Shown in pieces: positions 29,483-37,558 of a DNA stretch of 64,000 nt. How positions within the stretch are numbered: position 1 is the stretch's first letter; every line of letters starts with the position of its first letter. This DNA comes from Streptomyces sp. cg36 (GTDB lineage: Bacteria; Actinomycetota; Actinomycetes; Streptomycetales; Streptomycetaceae). The stretch spans positions 6,477,501 to 6,541,500 of the forward strand of contig NZ_CP163520.1 of assembly GCF_041080675.1 (NCBI RefSeq), written 5' to 3'. The notes beneath the pieces are model-generated. The model was not told the origin of the DNA and did no database searches. It was given only the letters and a program-made list of their open reading frames with translations. Both the position numbers and the translations under genes were made by a program.

Positions 29483-30712
29483 ATGGCAGAACACCCCGCG
29501 TACCCCGTCGGCCTGCGCCTGACCGGCCGTCGCGTCGTCGTCGTCGGCGGCGGCCAGGTCGCCCAGCGCCGCCTGCCCGCCCTGATCGCGGCCGGCGCCG
29601 ACATCCTGCTCGTCTCGCCCAGCGCCACCCCGTCCGTGGAGGCCATGGCCGACACCGGCGAGCTGCGCTGGGAGCGCCGCCGCTACCAGGAGGGCGACCT
29701 GGCGGACGCCTGGTACGCGCTGATCGCCTGCAGCGACGCCGAGGCCAACCGGCTCGCCTCCGCCGAGGCCGAGAGCCGCCGGGTGTGGTGCGTGCGCTCC
29801 GACGACGCCGCCGAGGCCACCGCCTGGACCCCGGCCACCGGCCGCTCCGAGGGCGTGACGGTCGCCGTGCTCACCACCGACACCCCGGACCCCAGGCGCT
29901 CCGCCGCCATCCGCGACGCCGTGGTCGAGGGCCTGCGCGACGGCACCCTGGTCGCCCCGCACCAGCGCGCCCGCACCCCCGGCGTCTCCCTGGTCGGCGG
30001 CGGCCCCGGCGACCCGGACCTGATCACCGTGCGCGGTCGCAGGCTGCTCGCCGAGGCCGACGTGGTCATCGCCGACCGGCTCGGCCCGCGCGACCTGCTC
30101 GACGAACTCCCGCCGCACGTCGAGGTGATCGACGCGGCGAAGATCCCGTACGGCCGGTTCATGGCGCAGGAGGCCATCAACAACGCGCTGATCGAGCACG
30201 CCAAGGCGGGCAAGGCCGTCGTCCGGCTCAAGGGCGGCGACCCGTACGTCTTCGGCCGCGGCATGGAGGAGCTCCAGGCGCTCGCCGAGGAGGGCATCTC
30301 CTGCACGGTCGTCCCGGGCATCTCCAGCTCGATCTCGGTGCCGGGCGCGGCCGGGATCCCGGTCACCCACCGTGGCGTGGCCCATGAGTTCACGGTGGTC
30401 AGCGGGCACGTGGCGCCCGACGACCCGCGCTCGCTGGTCGACTGGGAGTCGCTGGCCCGGCTCACCGGCACGCTGGTGATCCTGATGGGCGTCGACAAGA
30501 TCGGCGCGATCGCCCGGACGCTGATCGCGCACGGCAAGGCCCCCGGCACCCCCGTGGCCCTCGTCCAGGAGGGCACCACCGCCGCCCAGCGCCGCGTCGA
30601 CGCGACGCTGGCCACGGTGGGGGAGACTGTGACCGCGCAGGACGTTCGGCCGCCGGCGGTCATCGTGATCGGTGACGTCGTCGCCGTGGGTCCCGCGCTC
30701 CCGACCACGTAA
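29483..30712 (+). CDS. cysG: Siroheme synthase / uroporphyrinogen-III C-methyltransferase
   Basis: A 409-residue two-part enzyme. The N-terminal part (1-150) is a Rossmann precorrin-2 dehydrogenase/ferrochelatase-like domain (VVVVGGGQVAQRRLPALIAAGA); the C-terminal part (165-400) is a SAM uroporphyrinogen methyltransferase (VSLVGGGPGDPDLITVRG; VVRLKGGDPYVFGRG; VVPGISSSISVPGAAGIPVTHRG). The product precorrin-2 feeds siroheme for sulfite/nitrite reduction and cobalamin. ATG 29483 follows CAGGAG. Downstream of the BluB-CobT fusion by 132 bases, same strand. Confidence 0.93.
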   Translation: MAEHPAYPVGLRLTGRRVVVVGGGQVAQRRLPALIAAGADILLVSPSATPSVEAMADTGELRWERRRYQEGDLADAWYALIACSDAEANRLASAEAESRRVWCVRSDDAAEATAWTPATGRSEGVTVAVLTTDTPDPRRSAAIRDAVVEGLRDGTLVAPHQRARTPGVSLVGGGPGDPDLITVRGRRLLAEADVVIADRLGPRDLLDELPPHVEVIDAAKIPYGRFMAQEAINNALIEHAKAGKAVVRLKGGDPYVFGRGMEELQALAEEGISCTVVPGISSSISVPGAAGIPVTHRGVAHEFTVVSGHVAPDDPRSLVDWESLARLTGTLVILMGVDKIGAIARTLIAHGKAPGTPVALVQEGTTAAQRRVDATLATVGETVTAQDVRPPAVIVIGDVVAVGPALPTT

Positions 30713-30741
30713 CCCGCGGTAACGGATCTCGGTCCGGGCCG

Positions 30742-30770
30742 TTGGCACCACACCCAGGACAAGGCAGTAT
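30742..30770 (+). promoter_or_regulatory. Promoter of the SpoU methyltransferase gene
   Basis: TTGGCA (30742-30747), 17 bases, CAGTAT (30765-30770). The -10 ends six bases before the GTG start, so the transcript is probably leaderless. Confidence 0.55.
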
Positions 30771-30776
30771 CACCCT

Positions 30777-31592
30777 GTGGCTGATCTCATCACCATCGAC
30801 GACCCCGACGACCCGCGCCTGCGCGACTACACGGGCCTGACCGACGTCGAGCTGCGCCGCAAGCGCGAGCCCGCCGAGGGCCTCTTCATCGCCGAGGGCG
30901 AGAAGGTCATCAGACGCGCCAAGGACGCCGGTTACGAGATGCGGTCCATGCTGCTCTCCGCCAAGTGGGTCGACGTCATGCGGGACGTCATCGACGAGCT
31001 CCCGGCGCCGGTGTACGCGGTCAGCCCCGACCTCGCCGAACGGGTCACCGGCTACCACGTGCACCGCGGCGCCCTCGCCTCGATGCAGCGCAAGCCGCTG
31101 CCGACCGCCGACGAGATCCTGGCCGTCTCGCGCCGGGTCGCGGTGATGGAGGCGGTCAACGACCACACCAACATCGGTGCGATCTTCCGCAGCGCCGCTG
31201 CCCTCGGCATGGACGCGGTCCTGCTCTCGCCCGACTGCGCCGACCCGCTCTACCGGCGCTCGGTGAAGGTCTCCATGGGCGCGGTCTTCTCCGTGCCCTA
31301 CGCCCGTCTGGACTCCTGGCCCAAGGGCCTCGAATCGGTCCGCGGGGCCGGGTTCCGGCTGCTCGCCCTCACCCCCGACGAGAAGGCGTCCTCCATCGAC
31401 GAGACGGCCCCGCACCGGCTCGACCGGGTGGCGCTGATGCTCGGCGCGGAGGGCGACGGCCTCTCCACCCAGGCCCTGGTGGCCGCCGACGAGTGGGTCC
31501 GCATCCCGATGGCCCACGGCGTCGACTCCCTCAACGTGGGCGCGGCGGCGGCCGTGGCCTTCTACGCGGTGGCGACGGGCAGACCGCAGTAG
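30777..31592 (+). CDS. SpoU/TrmH-family RNA 2'-O-methyltransferase
   Basis: A 271-residue SPOUT methyltransferase that methylates a ribose 2'-OH in rRNA or tRNA. An N-terminal substrate-binding domain (1-110; GLFIAEGEKVIRRAKDAG) precedes the knotted catalytic domain with motif 1 NDHTNIGAIFRSAAALG, motif 2 LMLGAEGDGLS and motif 3 IPMAHGVDSLNVGAAAAVAFY. GTG 30777 has no ribosome binding site but a promoter ends six bases before it. The exact target nucleotide is unknown; TsnR-like resistance methylases share this fold, but this sits in a housekeeping context. Confidence 0.9.
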   Translation: MADLITIDDPDDPRLRDYTGLTDVELRRKREPAEGLFIAEGEKVIRRAKDAGYEMRSMLLSAKWVDVMRDVIDELPAPVYAVSPDLAERVTGYHVHRGALASMQRKPLPTADEILAVSRRVAVMEAVNDHTNIGAIFRSAAALGMDAVLLSPDCADPLYRRSVKVSMGAVFSVPYARLDSWPKGLESVRGAGFRLLALTPDEKASSIDETAPHRLDRVALMLGAEGDGLSTQALVAADEWVRIPMAHGVDSLNVGAAAAVAFYAVATGRPQ

Positions 31593-31632
31593 CGCGGTGA
31601 CCGCCCCGCAGGGGCGCTGGGGACCGTGCGAC

Positions 31633-31655
31633 CGGCCGCGGCCGACCCGCGGCCG
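31633..31655. terminator. Bidirectional hairpin between converging genes
   Basis: CGGCCGCGG (31633-31641), loop CCGAC, CCGCGGCCG (31647-31655). Confidence 0.65.
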
Positions 31656-31678
31656 AAGGCCACGCACCCGGCGGAGCG

Positions 31679-32908
31679 TTACAGCTGCTGCGCCGCGGCG
31701 ATCCCCAGCGCCACGATCAGCGTGACGACGAAGAACACGATCAGCCGCTGGCGCAGCAGCCGGGGGTTGGCCGGGCGCAGCCGGCCCGTGCCGGTCCGGA
31801 CGCCCGGGCGGGTCCCGGGGCGGCCGTTGGTCCCGTTGGTGCCGTTCGTACGGCCGGCCGGGCGCGCGCCGCTGCGGGGCGCGGGCGGGCGCGAGCCGCC
31901 GGTGCGCGGCCCGCCCGCCCGCGGCGCCCCCGGCCGCTGGCCGGTGCCGGTGCCCCGGCCGGTGTCGGTGTAGCGCTGGGTGCGCTCGTCGTGCTCGTAG
32001 CGCTCGGTGCGGTCGTCGAGCCGTCCGGTGGGGCGCTCGGCCTCGGCGCGGTCGCGCTGGGCGGGCGGGCGGGCCTCCAGGCCGCCCTGCGCCTCCCGGG
32101 CCGCGATCTCCTTGAGCCGCATCGACAGCTGGAGCGTGCTGGGCCGCTCCTCCGGGTCCTTGGCCAGACAGGCCCGCACCAGCGGCGCCAGCGCGTCCGG
32201 CACCCCGTGCAGCTGCGGCTCCTCGTGGACCACGCGGTAGAGCATGACCTCCGAACTGCCGTGCCCGAAGGGCGAGTCGCCCATCGCCGCGTACGCCAGC
32301 GTGGCGCCCAGCGAGAAGACGTCGGTGGCGGGCGTGACGGCCGCGCCGCGCACCTGCTCGGGCGCCAGGAAGCCGGGCGAGCCCACCGCCGTGCCGACGT
32401 GGGTCAGCGTGGAGGCCCCGGTCGCCCAGGCGATGCCGAAGTCGATGATCCGGGGGCCCTTGGGGGAGAGCAGGATGTTGGACGGCTTGAGGTCGCGGTG
32501 CACCACCCCGGCCTCGTGGACGGCCACCAGGCCCTCCGAGAGCGCGGCGCCGATCGCGGCCGTCTCGGCGGCGGCCAGCGGCCCCTCCTCGGCGACCTTG
32601 TCGTGCAGCGAGGGCCCCGGCACGTACTGCGTCGCGAACCAGGGGCGGTCCGCCTCCAGGTCGGCCGCGACCAGCCGGGCCGTGCAGCCGCCGCGGATGC
32701 GCCGCGCGGCCGACACCTCGCGGGCGAACCGGGAGCGGAACTCCTGGTCCTCGGCGAGGTCCGGCCGGATCACCTTCAGCGCGACCCGCTGGCCGCGCCG
32801 GTCGGAGCCGAGGTAGACGACACCCATGCCACCCGCGCCGAGGCGCCGGTGGAGCCGGAACGAGCCGACGACACGCGGGTCCTCGCGCCGGAGCCGCATC
32901 ATCGCCAT
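31679..32908 (-). CDS. Tail-anchored Ser/Thr protein kinase (Hanks type)
   Basis: A 409-residue kinase. The catalytic domain (about 15-275) has GAGGMGVVYLG, the ATP Lys45 in VALKVI, HRDLKPSN (Asp139) and DFG (Asp156), followed by GSPGFLAPEQ, so it should be active. Residues 285-385 are a basic, Gly/Pro/Arg-rich tail with an NGTNGTNG repeat; the last ~20 residues (LIVFFVVTLIVALGIAAAQQL) form a single membrane helix with almost nothing outside. There is no PASTA or other sensor domain, so it cannot sense the cell surface directly. The third of several early ATGs (32908) is favoured because GGGG lies six bases upstream. Substrates unknown. Confidence 0.88.
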   Translation of the reverse strand: MAMMRLRREDPRVVGSFRLHRRLGAGGMGVVYLGSDRRGQRVALKVIRPDLAEDQEFRSRFAREVSAARRIRGGCTARLVAADLEADRPWFATQYVPGPSLHDKVAEEGPLAAAETAAIGAALSEGLVAVHEAGVVHRDLKPSNILLSPKGPRIIDFGIAWATGASTLTHVGTAVGSPGFLAPEQVRGAAVTPATDVFSLGATLAYAAMGDSPFGHGSSEVMLYRVVHEEPQLHGVPDALAPLVRACLAKDPEERPSTLQLSMRLKEIAAREAQGGLEARPPAQRDRAEAERPTGRLDDRTERYEHDERTQRYTDTGRGTGTGQRPGAPRAGGPRTGGSRPPAPRSGARPAGRTNGTNGTNGRPGTRPGVRTGTGRLRPANPRLLRQRLIVFFVVTLIVALGIAAAQQL

Positions 32909-33109
32909 TTTCATCCCCGCTGCCCGGTCCTGTTGACGTGGCACAGCTTACGTATCCCCGGGCCGGTGTGCTCATAGGCCGCGCCCTCGCGGACCGATCG
33001 ATTGTCAGTGCCCGGTGGGAAACTTGAAGAGTGGTCAGCAAGCCGCGCGGGCGCGGACGCTGACGCGTGCGAGATCTCAACGATCCGTCGCAGAAGGGGG
33101 ATTGGTTCG

Positions 33110-33376
33110 GTGAAGGGTGACCGCGTGGAGATAGTCGTGGACGCGGGTGACACGACTCGGACGTACGAAGTGGTGGCAAGCCGGGCGGGCCGCAGGGTGG
33201 AGACGGCGGTCCGCAGAGGGGTGGTCGAAGTGAGCGAAGTCACCCGCAGCGGCACGGTGGTGCGCACCGCGCGCTTCATGGCGACCAGGGTGCTGGCCCT
33301 GGTCGAGCAGCCCGTCCCGAGGGAGGACGCGTCGGAGGCCCCGGCGCATCCCCTCCGGGAAGACCCCAAGTCCTAG
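33110..33376 (+). CDS. Small conserved hypothetical protein (88 residues)
   Basis: GTG 33110 follows AGAAGGGGG. The first 70 residues are rich in alternating Val/Thr/Arg (VKGDRVEIVVDAGDTTRTYEV; VVEVSEVTRSGTVVRT), suggesting a small beta barrel or sandwich, and the last 20 are Pro/Glu/Asp-rich and probably disordered. No signal peptide or helix is apparent. Divergent from the Ser/Thr kinase with 200 bases between, so the two might share regulation. Function unknown. Confidence 0.65.
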   Translation: MKGDRVEIVVDAGDTTRTYEVVASRAGRRVETAVRRGVVEVSEVTRSGTVVRTARFMATRVLALVEQPVPREDASEAPAHPLREDPKS

Positions 33377-33464
33377 GACCAGGTCTCCACCCAGGGGAGT
33401 ACGGGAGTGGGGACCCACTCATCCCCTGGGAGGCCCGGCAATCGGTACGAGGGCATGACGCCCG

Positions 33465-33506
33465 GCGCCCGCCGCTTCCCTAATGTTGAGGTCAAGCGGC
33501 GGGCGC
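33465..33506 (+). terminator. 13-bp hairpin after the 88-residue protein gene
   Basis: GCGCCCGCCGCTT (33465-33477) pairs with AAGCGGCGGGCGC (33494-33506); the loop contains TAATGTTGAG. It may terminate the upstream gene; the AT-rich loop may also hold the -10 of the next gene. Confidence 0.55.
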
Positions 33507-33563
33507 AGCACTCGTCCCCCGAGGTCAGACGCCCGCCGCCGTCAATGCGACAGGAGAGGGACC

Positions 33564-33773
33564 ATGGCGGACACGGCAACGCGGACGGTTCTCCGCACGC
33601 GAGGACGCAGGGCTTGTGCCGCGGCGTTCGGCGCCCGCCGGTCCGGTCCGCGCCACCCCTTGGTGGCGACGGCCATGGTCCTTCCCCTGGCGGCCCTGCT
33701 GACGGTCGTCTTCGGCGGCTGGGACGCGGTGGTCGCACAGGCGTCGTCCGTGGGCGTGATGCTGGGGCGCTGA
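33564..33773 (+). CDS. Small single-pass membrane protein (69 residues)
   Basis: ATG 33564 follows CAGGAGAGGG. A basic N-terminus (TRTVLRTRGRRACAAAFGARRSGPRH) precedes one helix (PLVATAMVLPLAALLTVVFGGW) and a short outer tail. Positive-inside rule places the N-terminus in the cytosol. No family recognised. It is followed by a 21-bp terminator. Confidence 0.65.
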   Translation: MADTATRTVLRTRGRRACAAAFGARRSGPRHPLVATAMVLPLAALLTVVFGGWDAVVAQASSVGVMLGR

Positions 33774-33861
33774 GCGGCGCTCCGGACCCGGTAGAGCGGA
33801 CCGGGTCGGGGACATCCGGCCATTTTCAACCCCGTGGGGACGGGGGTGCGGCGGACGGCAG

Positions 33862-33907
33862 AAAGGCGTTGTCCGACCGGCTGGGGAGCCGGTCGGACAA
33901 CGCCTTT
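33862..33907. terminator. 21-bp perfect hairpin with GGGG loop
   Basis: Arms 33862-33882 (AAAGGCGTTGTCC...) and 33887-33907 (...GGACAACGCCTTT) pair perfectly around GGGG; it has A/T ends in both orientations and lies between the small membrane protein gene (+) and the tRNA operon (-). Confidence 0.9.
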
Positions 33908-33980
33908 CATGTATGCCCGCACGGCTCTCCGGCCGTGCCCGCCAGTGCGCCGAGCGTTCGGCGGCCACCGGCCACGACGA

Positions 33981-34010
33981 AGCCCCCGGCCTTGGAGAAG
34001 GCCGGGGGCT
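33981..34010 (-). terminator. Terminator of the tRNA operon
   Basis: AGCCCCCGGCCTT (33981-33993), loop GGAG, AAGGCCGGGGGCT (33998-34010). It lies nine bases after the last tRNA in the direction of transcription. Confidence 0.85.
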
Positions 34011-34018
34011 CCGGATGG

Positions 34019-34090
34019 TGCGCGATACTGGGATTGAACCAGTGACCTCTTCCGTGTCAGGGAAGCGCTCTCCCGCTGAGCTAATCGCGC
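34019..34090 (-). tRNA. tRNA-Val (anticodon GAC), copy 3 of the operon
   Basis: Acceptor GCGCGAT/ATCGCGC, D-loop TTAGCTCAGCGGGAGAGC, anticodon arm CTTCCCTGACACGGAAG and T-arm ACTGGTTCAATCCCAGT. Discriminator A is followed by an encoded CCA (34016-34018). Body identical to the copy at 34140. Confidence 0.95.
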
Positions 34091-34139
34091 GGGATCGGTC
34101 AGAACCATACAGGACGGCTGCGGACCGGGTGGTACTGCG

Positions 34140-34211
34140 TGCGCGATACTGGGATTGAACCAGTGACCTCTTCCGTGTCAGGGAAGCGCTCTCCCGCTGA
34201 GCTAATCGCGC
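34140..34211 (-). tRNA. tRNA-Val (anticodon GAC), copy 2 of the operon
   Basis: Same 72-base sequence as the copy at 34019, but no CCA is encoded (ACGC follows), so tRNA nucleotidyltransferase must add it. Confidence 0.95.
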
Positions 34212-34237
34212 GGGAAGGATCTTCGAGAAGATCCAAG

Positions 34238-34309
34238 TGGACGATACTGGGATTGAACCAGTGACCTCTTCCGTGTCAGGGAAGCGCTCTCCCGCTGAGC
34301 TAATCGTCC
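34238..34309 (-). tRNA. tRNA-Val (anticodon GAC), copy 1, variant acceptor stem
   Basis: Identical to the other two except for the acceptor stem, GGACGAT/ATCGTCC instead of GCGCGAT/ATCGCGC: pairs 2 and 3 are changed on both sides, so pairing is kept. No encoded CCA. Confidence 0.95.
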
Positions 34310-34313
34310 TTGG

Positions 34314-34384
34314 AGGTGGAGACGGGATTTGAACCCGTGTAGACGGCTTTGCAGGCCGTTGCCTCGCCTCTCGGCCACTCCACC
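34314..34384 (-). tRNA. tRNA-Cys (anticodon GCA)
   Basis: Acceptor GGTGGAG/CTCCACC, anticodon arm ACGGCCTGCAAAGCCGT with GCA, T-arm ACGGGTTCAAATCCCGT. Discriminator T is followed by encoded CCA (34311-34313). Only four bases separate it from the next tRNA-Val. Confidence 0.95.
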
Positions 34385-34423
34385 AGGAGTGAGAGCGGGG
34401 GTTCGGGAAGATCCCCCACATCG

Positions 34424-34496
34424 AGCGGACGACGAGATTCGAACTCGCGACCCTCACCTTGGCAAGGTGATGCTCTACCAACTGAGCCACGTCCGC
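34424..34496 (-). tRNA. tRNA-Gly (anticodon GCC)
   Basis: Acceptor GCGGACG/CGTCCGC, anticodon arm CACCTTGCCAAGGTG, T-arm GCGAGTTCGAATCTCGT. First gene of the five-tRNA unit; no CCA encoded. Confidence 0.95.
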
Positions 34497-34538
34497 TTGT
34501 CGTTTCCGTTTCGCTTGCGCGTCCCGGCGACGTGTTGA

Positions 34539-34566
34539 ACTCTAGCGGATTCCCGGGCCAGTACAA
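34539..34566 (-). promoter_or_regulatory. Promoter of the Gly-Cys-Val-Val-Val tRNA operon
   Basis: On the minus strand TTGTAC (34566-34561), 16 bases, TAGAGT (34544-34539), about 43 bases before tRNA-Gly. It is the only AT-rich box pair in this stretch. Confidence 0.65.
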
Positions 34567-34709
34567 AAACGCGTTTGTGCAGCGTGCTGCGGTGCGGCCG
34601 GTTCGCACCCGCCGCCCCACCCGTCGGCGGTGCGCCGTCGTCCCTGGTCCGCGCCCGGTGCGCGCCCGGTCCGGGGCACCGCGGCGGCGGCGCCCCTAGA
34701 CTCGACCGC

Positions 34710-35771
34710 GTGCACGACCTAGCTCCCGTGGCCCGTTTCGGCGGGCTCCTCGCCTCTGATCTCCGCGATGTGACCAGCGACCCGGAGGCACTCGACTCCA
34801 CCGGCTTCTGGGCGGTCGCCGCCGACTTCGAGGGCCGGCTGGTCTGCGCCCGCTTCGGGGACGTACGGGCCGCGCCCGTGCCCGACCCCGTCGCGGGCGC
34901 CTGGCGCGGCCCCGCCGCCGGTGACTGGACGTCCTCCCTGGACCGCGCCGCCTACACGGCGGGCGTGCGCCGCATCCGCGAGCACATCGCGGCCGGCGAG
35001 GTCTACCAGGCCAACCTCTGCCGCGTACTGACCGCGCCGCTGCCCGACCCGGCCGCCGCCGACGTCGACGCGCTGACCGCGCTGCTGGCCCGGGGCAACC
35101 CCGCCCCCTACGCCGGAACGATCCGGCTGCCCGCGCACGGCGTGGAGATCGCCACCGCCTCGCCCGAGCTCTTCCTGCGGCGCACGGGCCGCACCGTGGA
35201 GTCCGGTCCGATCAAGGGGACCGGCCGCACCGCCGAGGACCTCCTGGAGAAGGACCACGCCGAGAACGTGATGATCGTCGACCTGGTCCGCAACGACCTG
35301 GGGCGGGTCTGCGCCACCGGCTCGGTCACCGTGCCCGAGCTCTGCGCGGTCGAGCCCCACCCGGGCCTGGTCCACCTCGTCTCGACCGTACGGGGGGAGC
35401 TGCGCGAGGGGGCGGGCTGGCCGGAGCTGCTCGCGGCGGCCTTCCCGCCCGGCTCGGTCACCGGCGCCCCCAAGTCCAGCGCGCTGCGGATCATCGAGGC
35501 CCTGGAGACCGCCCCGCGCGGCCCCTACTGCGGCGGCATCGGCTGGGTGGACGCGGACCGGGGGCGGGCCGAGCTCGCCGTGGGCATACGCACCTTCTGG
35601 ATCGACCGGGCGGCGGGCGTGCTGCGGTTCGGCACCGGCGCGGGCATCACCTGGGGCTCCGACCCCGAGCGGGAGTGGGCCGAGACCGAGCTGAAGGCGT
35701 CCCGGCTGCTCGCGGTAGCGTCGGGCGCGCACGCGTCGGGCGCGCGTGCGCAGACGGGAAGGACCGCGTAA
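34710..35771 (+). CDS. pabB: Chorismate-binding enzyme, aminodeoxychorismate synthase component I-like
   Basis: A 353-residue member of the chorismate-utilising family. The core (about 80-345) has IAAGEVYQANLCRVL, SPELFLRRTGRTVES, the PIKGT motif (GPIKGTGRTAE), VDLVRNDLGRV and the C-terminal SVTGAPKSSALRIIE; these are PabB/TrpE hallmarks, and the PIKGT Lys is the PabB type that forms a covalent intermediate. The product aminodeoxychorismate is a p-aminobenzoate (folate) precursor; the adjacent pabC supports this. The N-terminal domain is shorter than in TrpE. GTG 34710 lies seven bases after TAGACT (34697-34702), so it is probably leaderless. Confidence 0.85.
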   Translation: MHDLAPVARFGGLLASDLRDVTSDPEALDSTGFWAVAADFEGRLVCARFGDVRAAPVPDPVAGAWRGPAAGDWTSSLDRAAYTAGVRRIREHIAAGEVYQANLCRVLTAPLPDPAAADVDALTALLARGNPAPYAGTIRLPAHGVEIATASPELFLRRTGRTVESGPIKGTGRTAEDLLEKDHAENVMIVDLVRNDLGRVCATGSVTVPELCAVEPHPGLVHLVSTVRGELREGAGWPELLAAAFPPGSVTGAPKSSALRIIEALETAPRGPYCGGIGWVDADRGRAELAVGIRTFWIDRAAGVLRFGTGAGITWGSDPEREWAETELKASRLLAVASGAHASGARAQTGRTA

Positions 35772-36593
35772 ATGCAGATCTGGGTGAACGGCGCGCTGCG
35801 GGCGGCCGACGCCGCGCAGGTGTCCGTGCTCGACCACGGGATGACGGCGGGCGACGGCATCTTCGAGACGGTCAAGGTGGAACGGGGAGAAACGTTTGCT
35901 CTCACCCGTCACCTCGCTCGGCTGACCCGCTCGGCCCGGGGCCTCGGACTGGCCGACCCCGACCTCGACGAGGTCCGCCGCGCCTGCGCCGCCGTGGTCG
36001 ACGCCAACCCGGCCGCGCTCGCCCGGCTGAGGATCACCTACACCGGCGGCGTCTCCCCGCTCGGCTCCGACCGGGGCGACGCGGCGCCCACCCTGGTGGT
36101 CGCGCTCGGGGAGACCCGCCGCCGCCCCGACACCACCGCCGTGATCACCGTCCCCTGGACGCGCAACGAGCGCAGCGCCGTCGCCGGGCTCAAGACCACC
36201 TCGTACGCCGAGAACGTCATCGCCCTCGCCCGCGCGCACCGCGAGGGCGCCGGCGAGGCGCTCTTCGGCAACACCACCGGGGCGCTGTGCGAGGGCACCG
36301 GCTCCAACGTCTTCGTCGTCCTCGACGGACAGCTGCACACCCCGCCGCTCGCCTCCGGCTGCCTCGCCGGGATCACCCGCGAACTGGCCGTGGAGTGGAC
36401 CGGCGCCCAGGAGACCGAGCTGCCCCTGGACGTGCTGGAGCGGGCCGAGGAGGTCTTCCTCACCTCCACCCTGCGCGACGTCCAGGCCGTGCACCGCGTC
36501 GACGGCCGCGAGCTGACCGGCACGCCCGGCCCGGTCACCGCCAAGGCGATGCGGGTCTTCGACGAGCGGGCCGCCTCCGACCTCGACCCGTAG
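35772..36593 (+). CDS. pabC: 4-amino-4-deoxychorismate lyase-like class IV aminotransferase
   Basis: A 273-residue fold-type IV PLP enzyme that releases p-aminobenzoate and pyruvate from aminodeoxychorismate. It has WVNGAL and DHGMTAGDGIFET at the start, the PLP Lys at about 141 in AGLKTTSYAENVIA, and EALFGNTTGALCEGTGSNVF. The start codon follows the pabB stop directly with GAAGGACC upstream, so the two are one operon. A branched-chain or D-amino-acid aminotransferase is the main alternative; the pabB neighbour argues for PabC. Confidence 0.85.
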   Translation: MQIWVNGALRAADAAQVSVLDHGMTAGDGIFETVKVERGETFALTRHLARLTRSARGLGLADPDLDEVRRACAAVVDANPAALARLRITYTGGVSPLGSDRGDAAPTLVVALGETRRRPDTTAVITVPWTRNERSAVAGLKTTSYAENVIALARAHREGAGEALFGNTTGALCEGTGSNVFVVLDGQLHTPPLASGCLAGITRELAVEWTGAQETELPLDVLERAEEVFLTSTLRDVQAVHRVDGRELTGTPGPVTAKAMRVFDERAASDLDP

Positions 36594-36660
36594 GCCCCCG
36601 GGCGGCCGGATCCCGACAAATCCGGTGACGGACGGCGGCCCGGCCGGTACAACGGCCTTG

Positions 36661-37497
36661 ATGACCACCACCATTCGGCCGACCGGGCCGCTCCAGCAGG
36701 GCGCCGACGGCGCCGTCTCCCGTACGTACGACGTGTGCGTCAACAGCAGACGCGTCGGCACGATCACCGTTGCCACCGACCCCGCGTTCGGCCGCGCCAT
36801 GGGGGTGATCAGCGCGCTGCGCGTGGACGAGCCCGACCGGGGCCGGGGCCGGGCGACCGTGGCCGCGCTCGCCGCCGAGGAGGTGCTGCGCGGCTGGGGC
36901 TGCACCCAGGTGCGCGCGGCGGTGCCCGCGGACGCCGTGGCGGCGCTGCGGCTCGCGGACGCGCTCGGCTACGGCGAACGCAGCCGCAACATGGCCAAAC
37001 GGCTGCCCGTCGAGCCGCCCGCCCTGCCCGCAGCGGTCACCGGGCGGGCGATGACCCAGGCCGAGTTCACCGTCTGGCACCACGACGAGCAGGAGAACTA
37101 CGCCCGCTCCTGGATCGACCGGGGCGTCCCGGCCGACCAGGCCCGCGCCAAGGCCGAGGCCGACCACCGCGAGCTGCTCCCGGACGGCCTGGCGACGCCG
37201 GGAGTCCATCTGGAGGTGCTGGTCAGCGCCGGTGCGGTGGTCGGGCAGGTGTGGGTGGGCCGGAAGGCGACCGCCGCCGGGCCGGCCGCGTACGTCTACG
37301 ACGTGGCCGTCGCCCGGGAGCACCGGGGCCGGGGCCACGGCCGTTCCCTGATGCTGCTGGCGGAGCGGGCGGCCCTGGCCGAGGGGATGACCACGCTGTC
37401 CCTGCACGTCTTCAGCGACAACACCCCGGCACTGCGGCTCTACGAGTCGCTGGGGTACGAGCCGACCGAGTACAACCGGGCCAAGGCCCTGCTCTAG
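36661..37497 (+). CDS. Tandem GNAT-domain acetyltransferase
   Basis: A 278-residue protein with two GNAT domains: the first (about 15-120) has LRVDEPDRGRGRATVAALAAEEVLRGW, the second (135-277) has VAVAREHRGRGHGRSLMLLAERAALAEG and SDNTPALRLYESLGYEPTEYNRAKALL. Only the second has the full acetyl-CoA loop RGRGHG plus the C-terminal NxxALRLYExLGY; the first has RGRGRAT and may also bind. This duplication is seen in mycothiol synthase, but the sequence does not single out MshD. TACAAC at 36648-36653, seven bases before ATG, suggests a leaderless mRNA. Substrate unknown. Confidence 0.8.
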   Translation: MTTTIRPTGPLQQGADGAVSRTYDVCVNSRRVGTITVATDPAFGRAMGVISALRVDEPDRGRGRATVAALAAEEVLRGWGCTQVRAAVPADAVAALRLADALGYGERSRNMAKRLPVEPPALPAAVTGRAMTQAEFTVWHHDEQENYARSWIDRGVPADQARAKAEADHRELLPDGLATPGVHLEVLVSAGAVVGQVWVGRKATAAGPAAYVYDVAVAREHRGRGHGRSLMLLAERAALAEGMTTLSLHVFSDNTPALRLYESLGYEPTEYNRAKALL

Positions 37498-37558
37498 GGG
37501 CGCGGGCCGGTGGACCCGGTCGACGTCGGACGGCCCGTGCCCCGCGGGGCCGGCGGGC

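Noticed and set aside
23795..30751. Very long (over 2300 codons) minus-strand frame
   Set aside because: It is the antisense shadow of cobL, the bluB-cobT fusion and cysG, caused by high GC.
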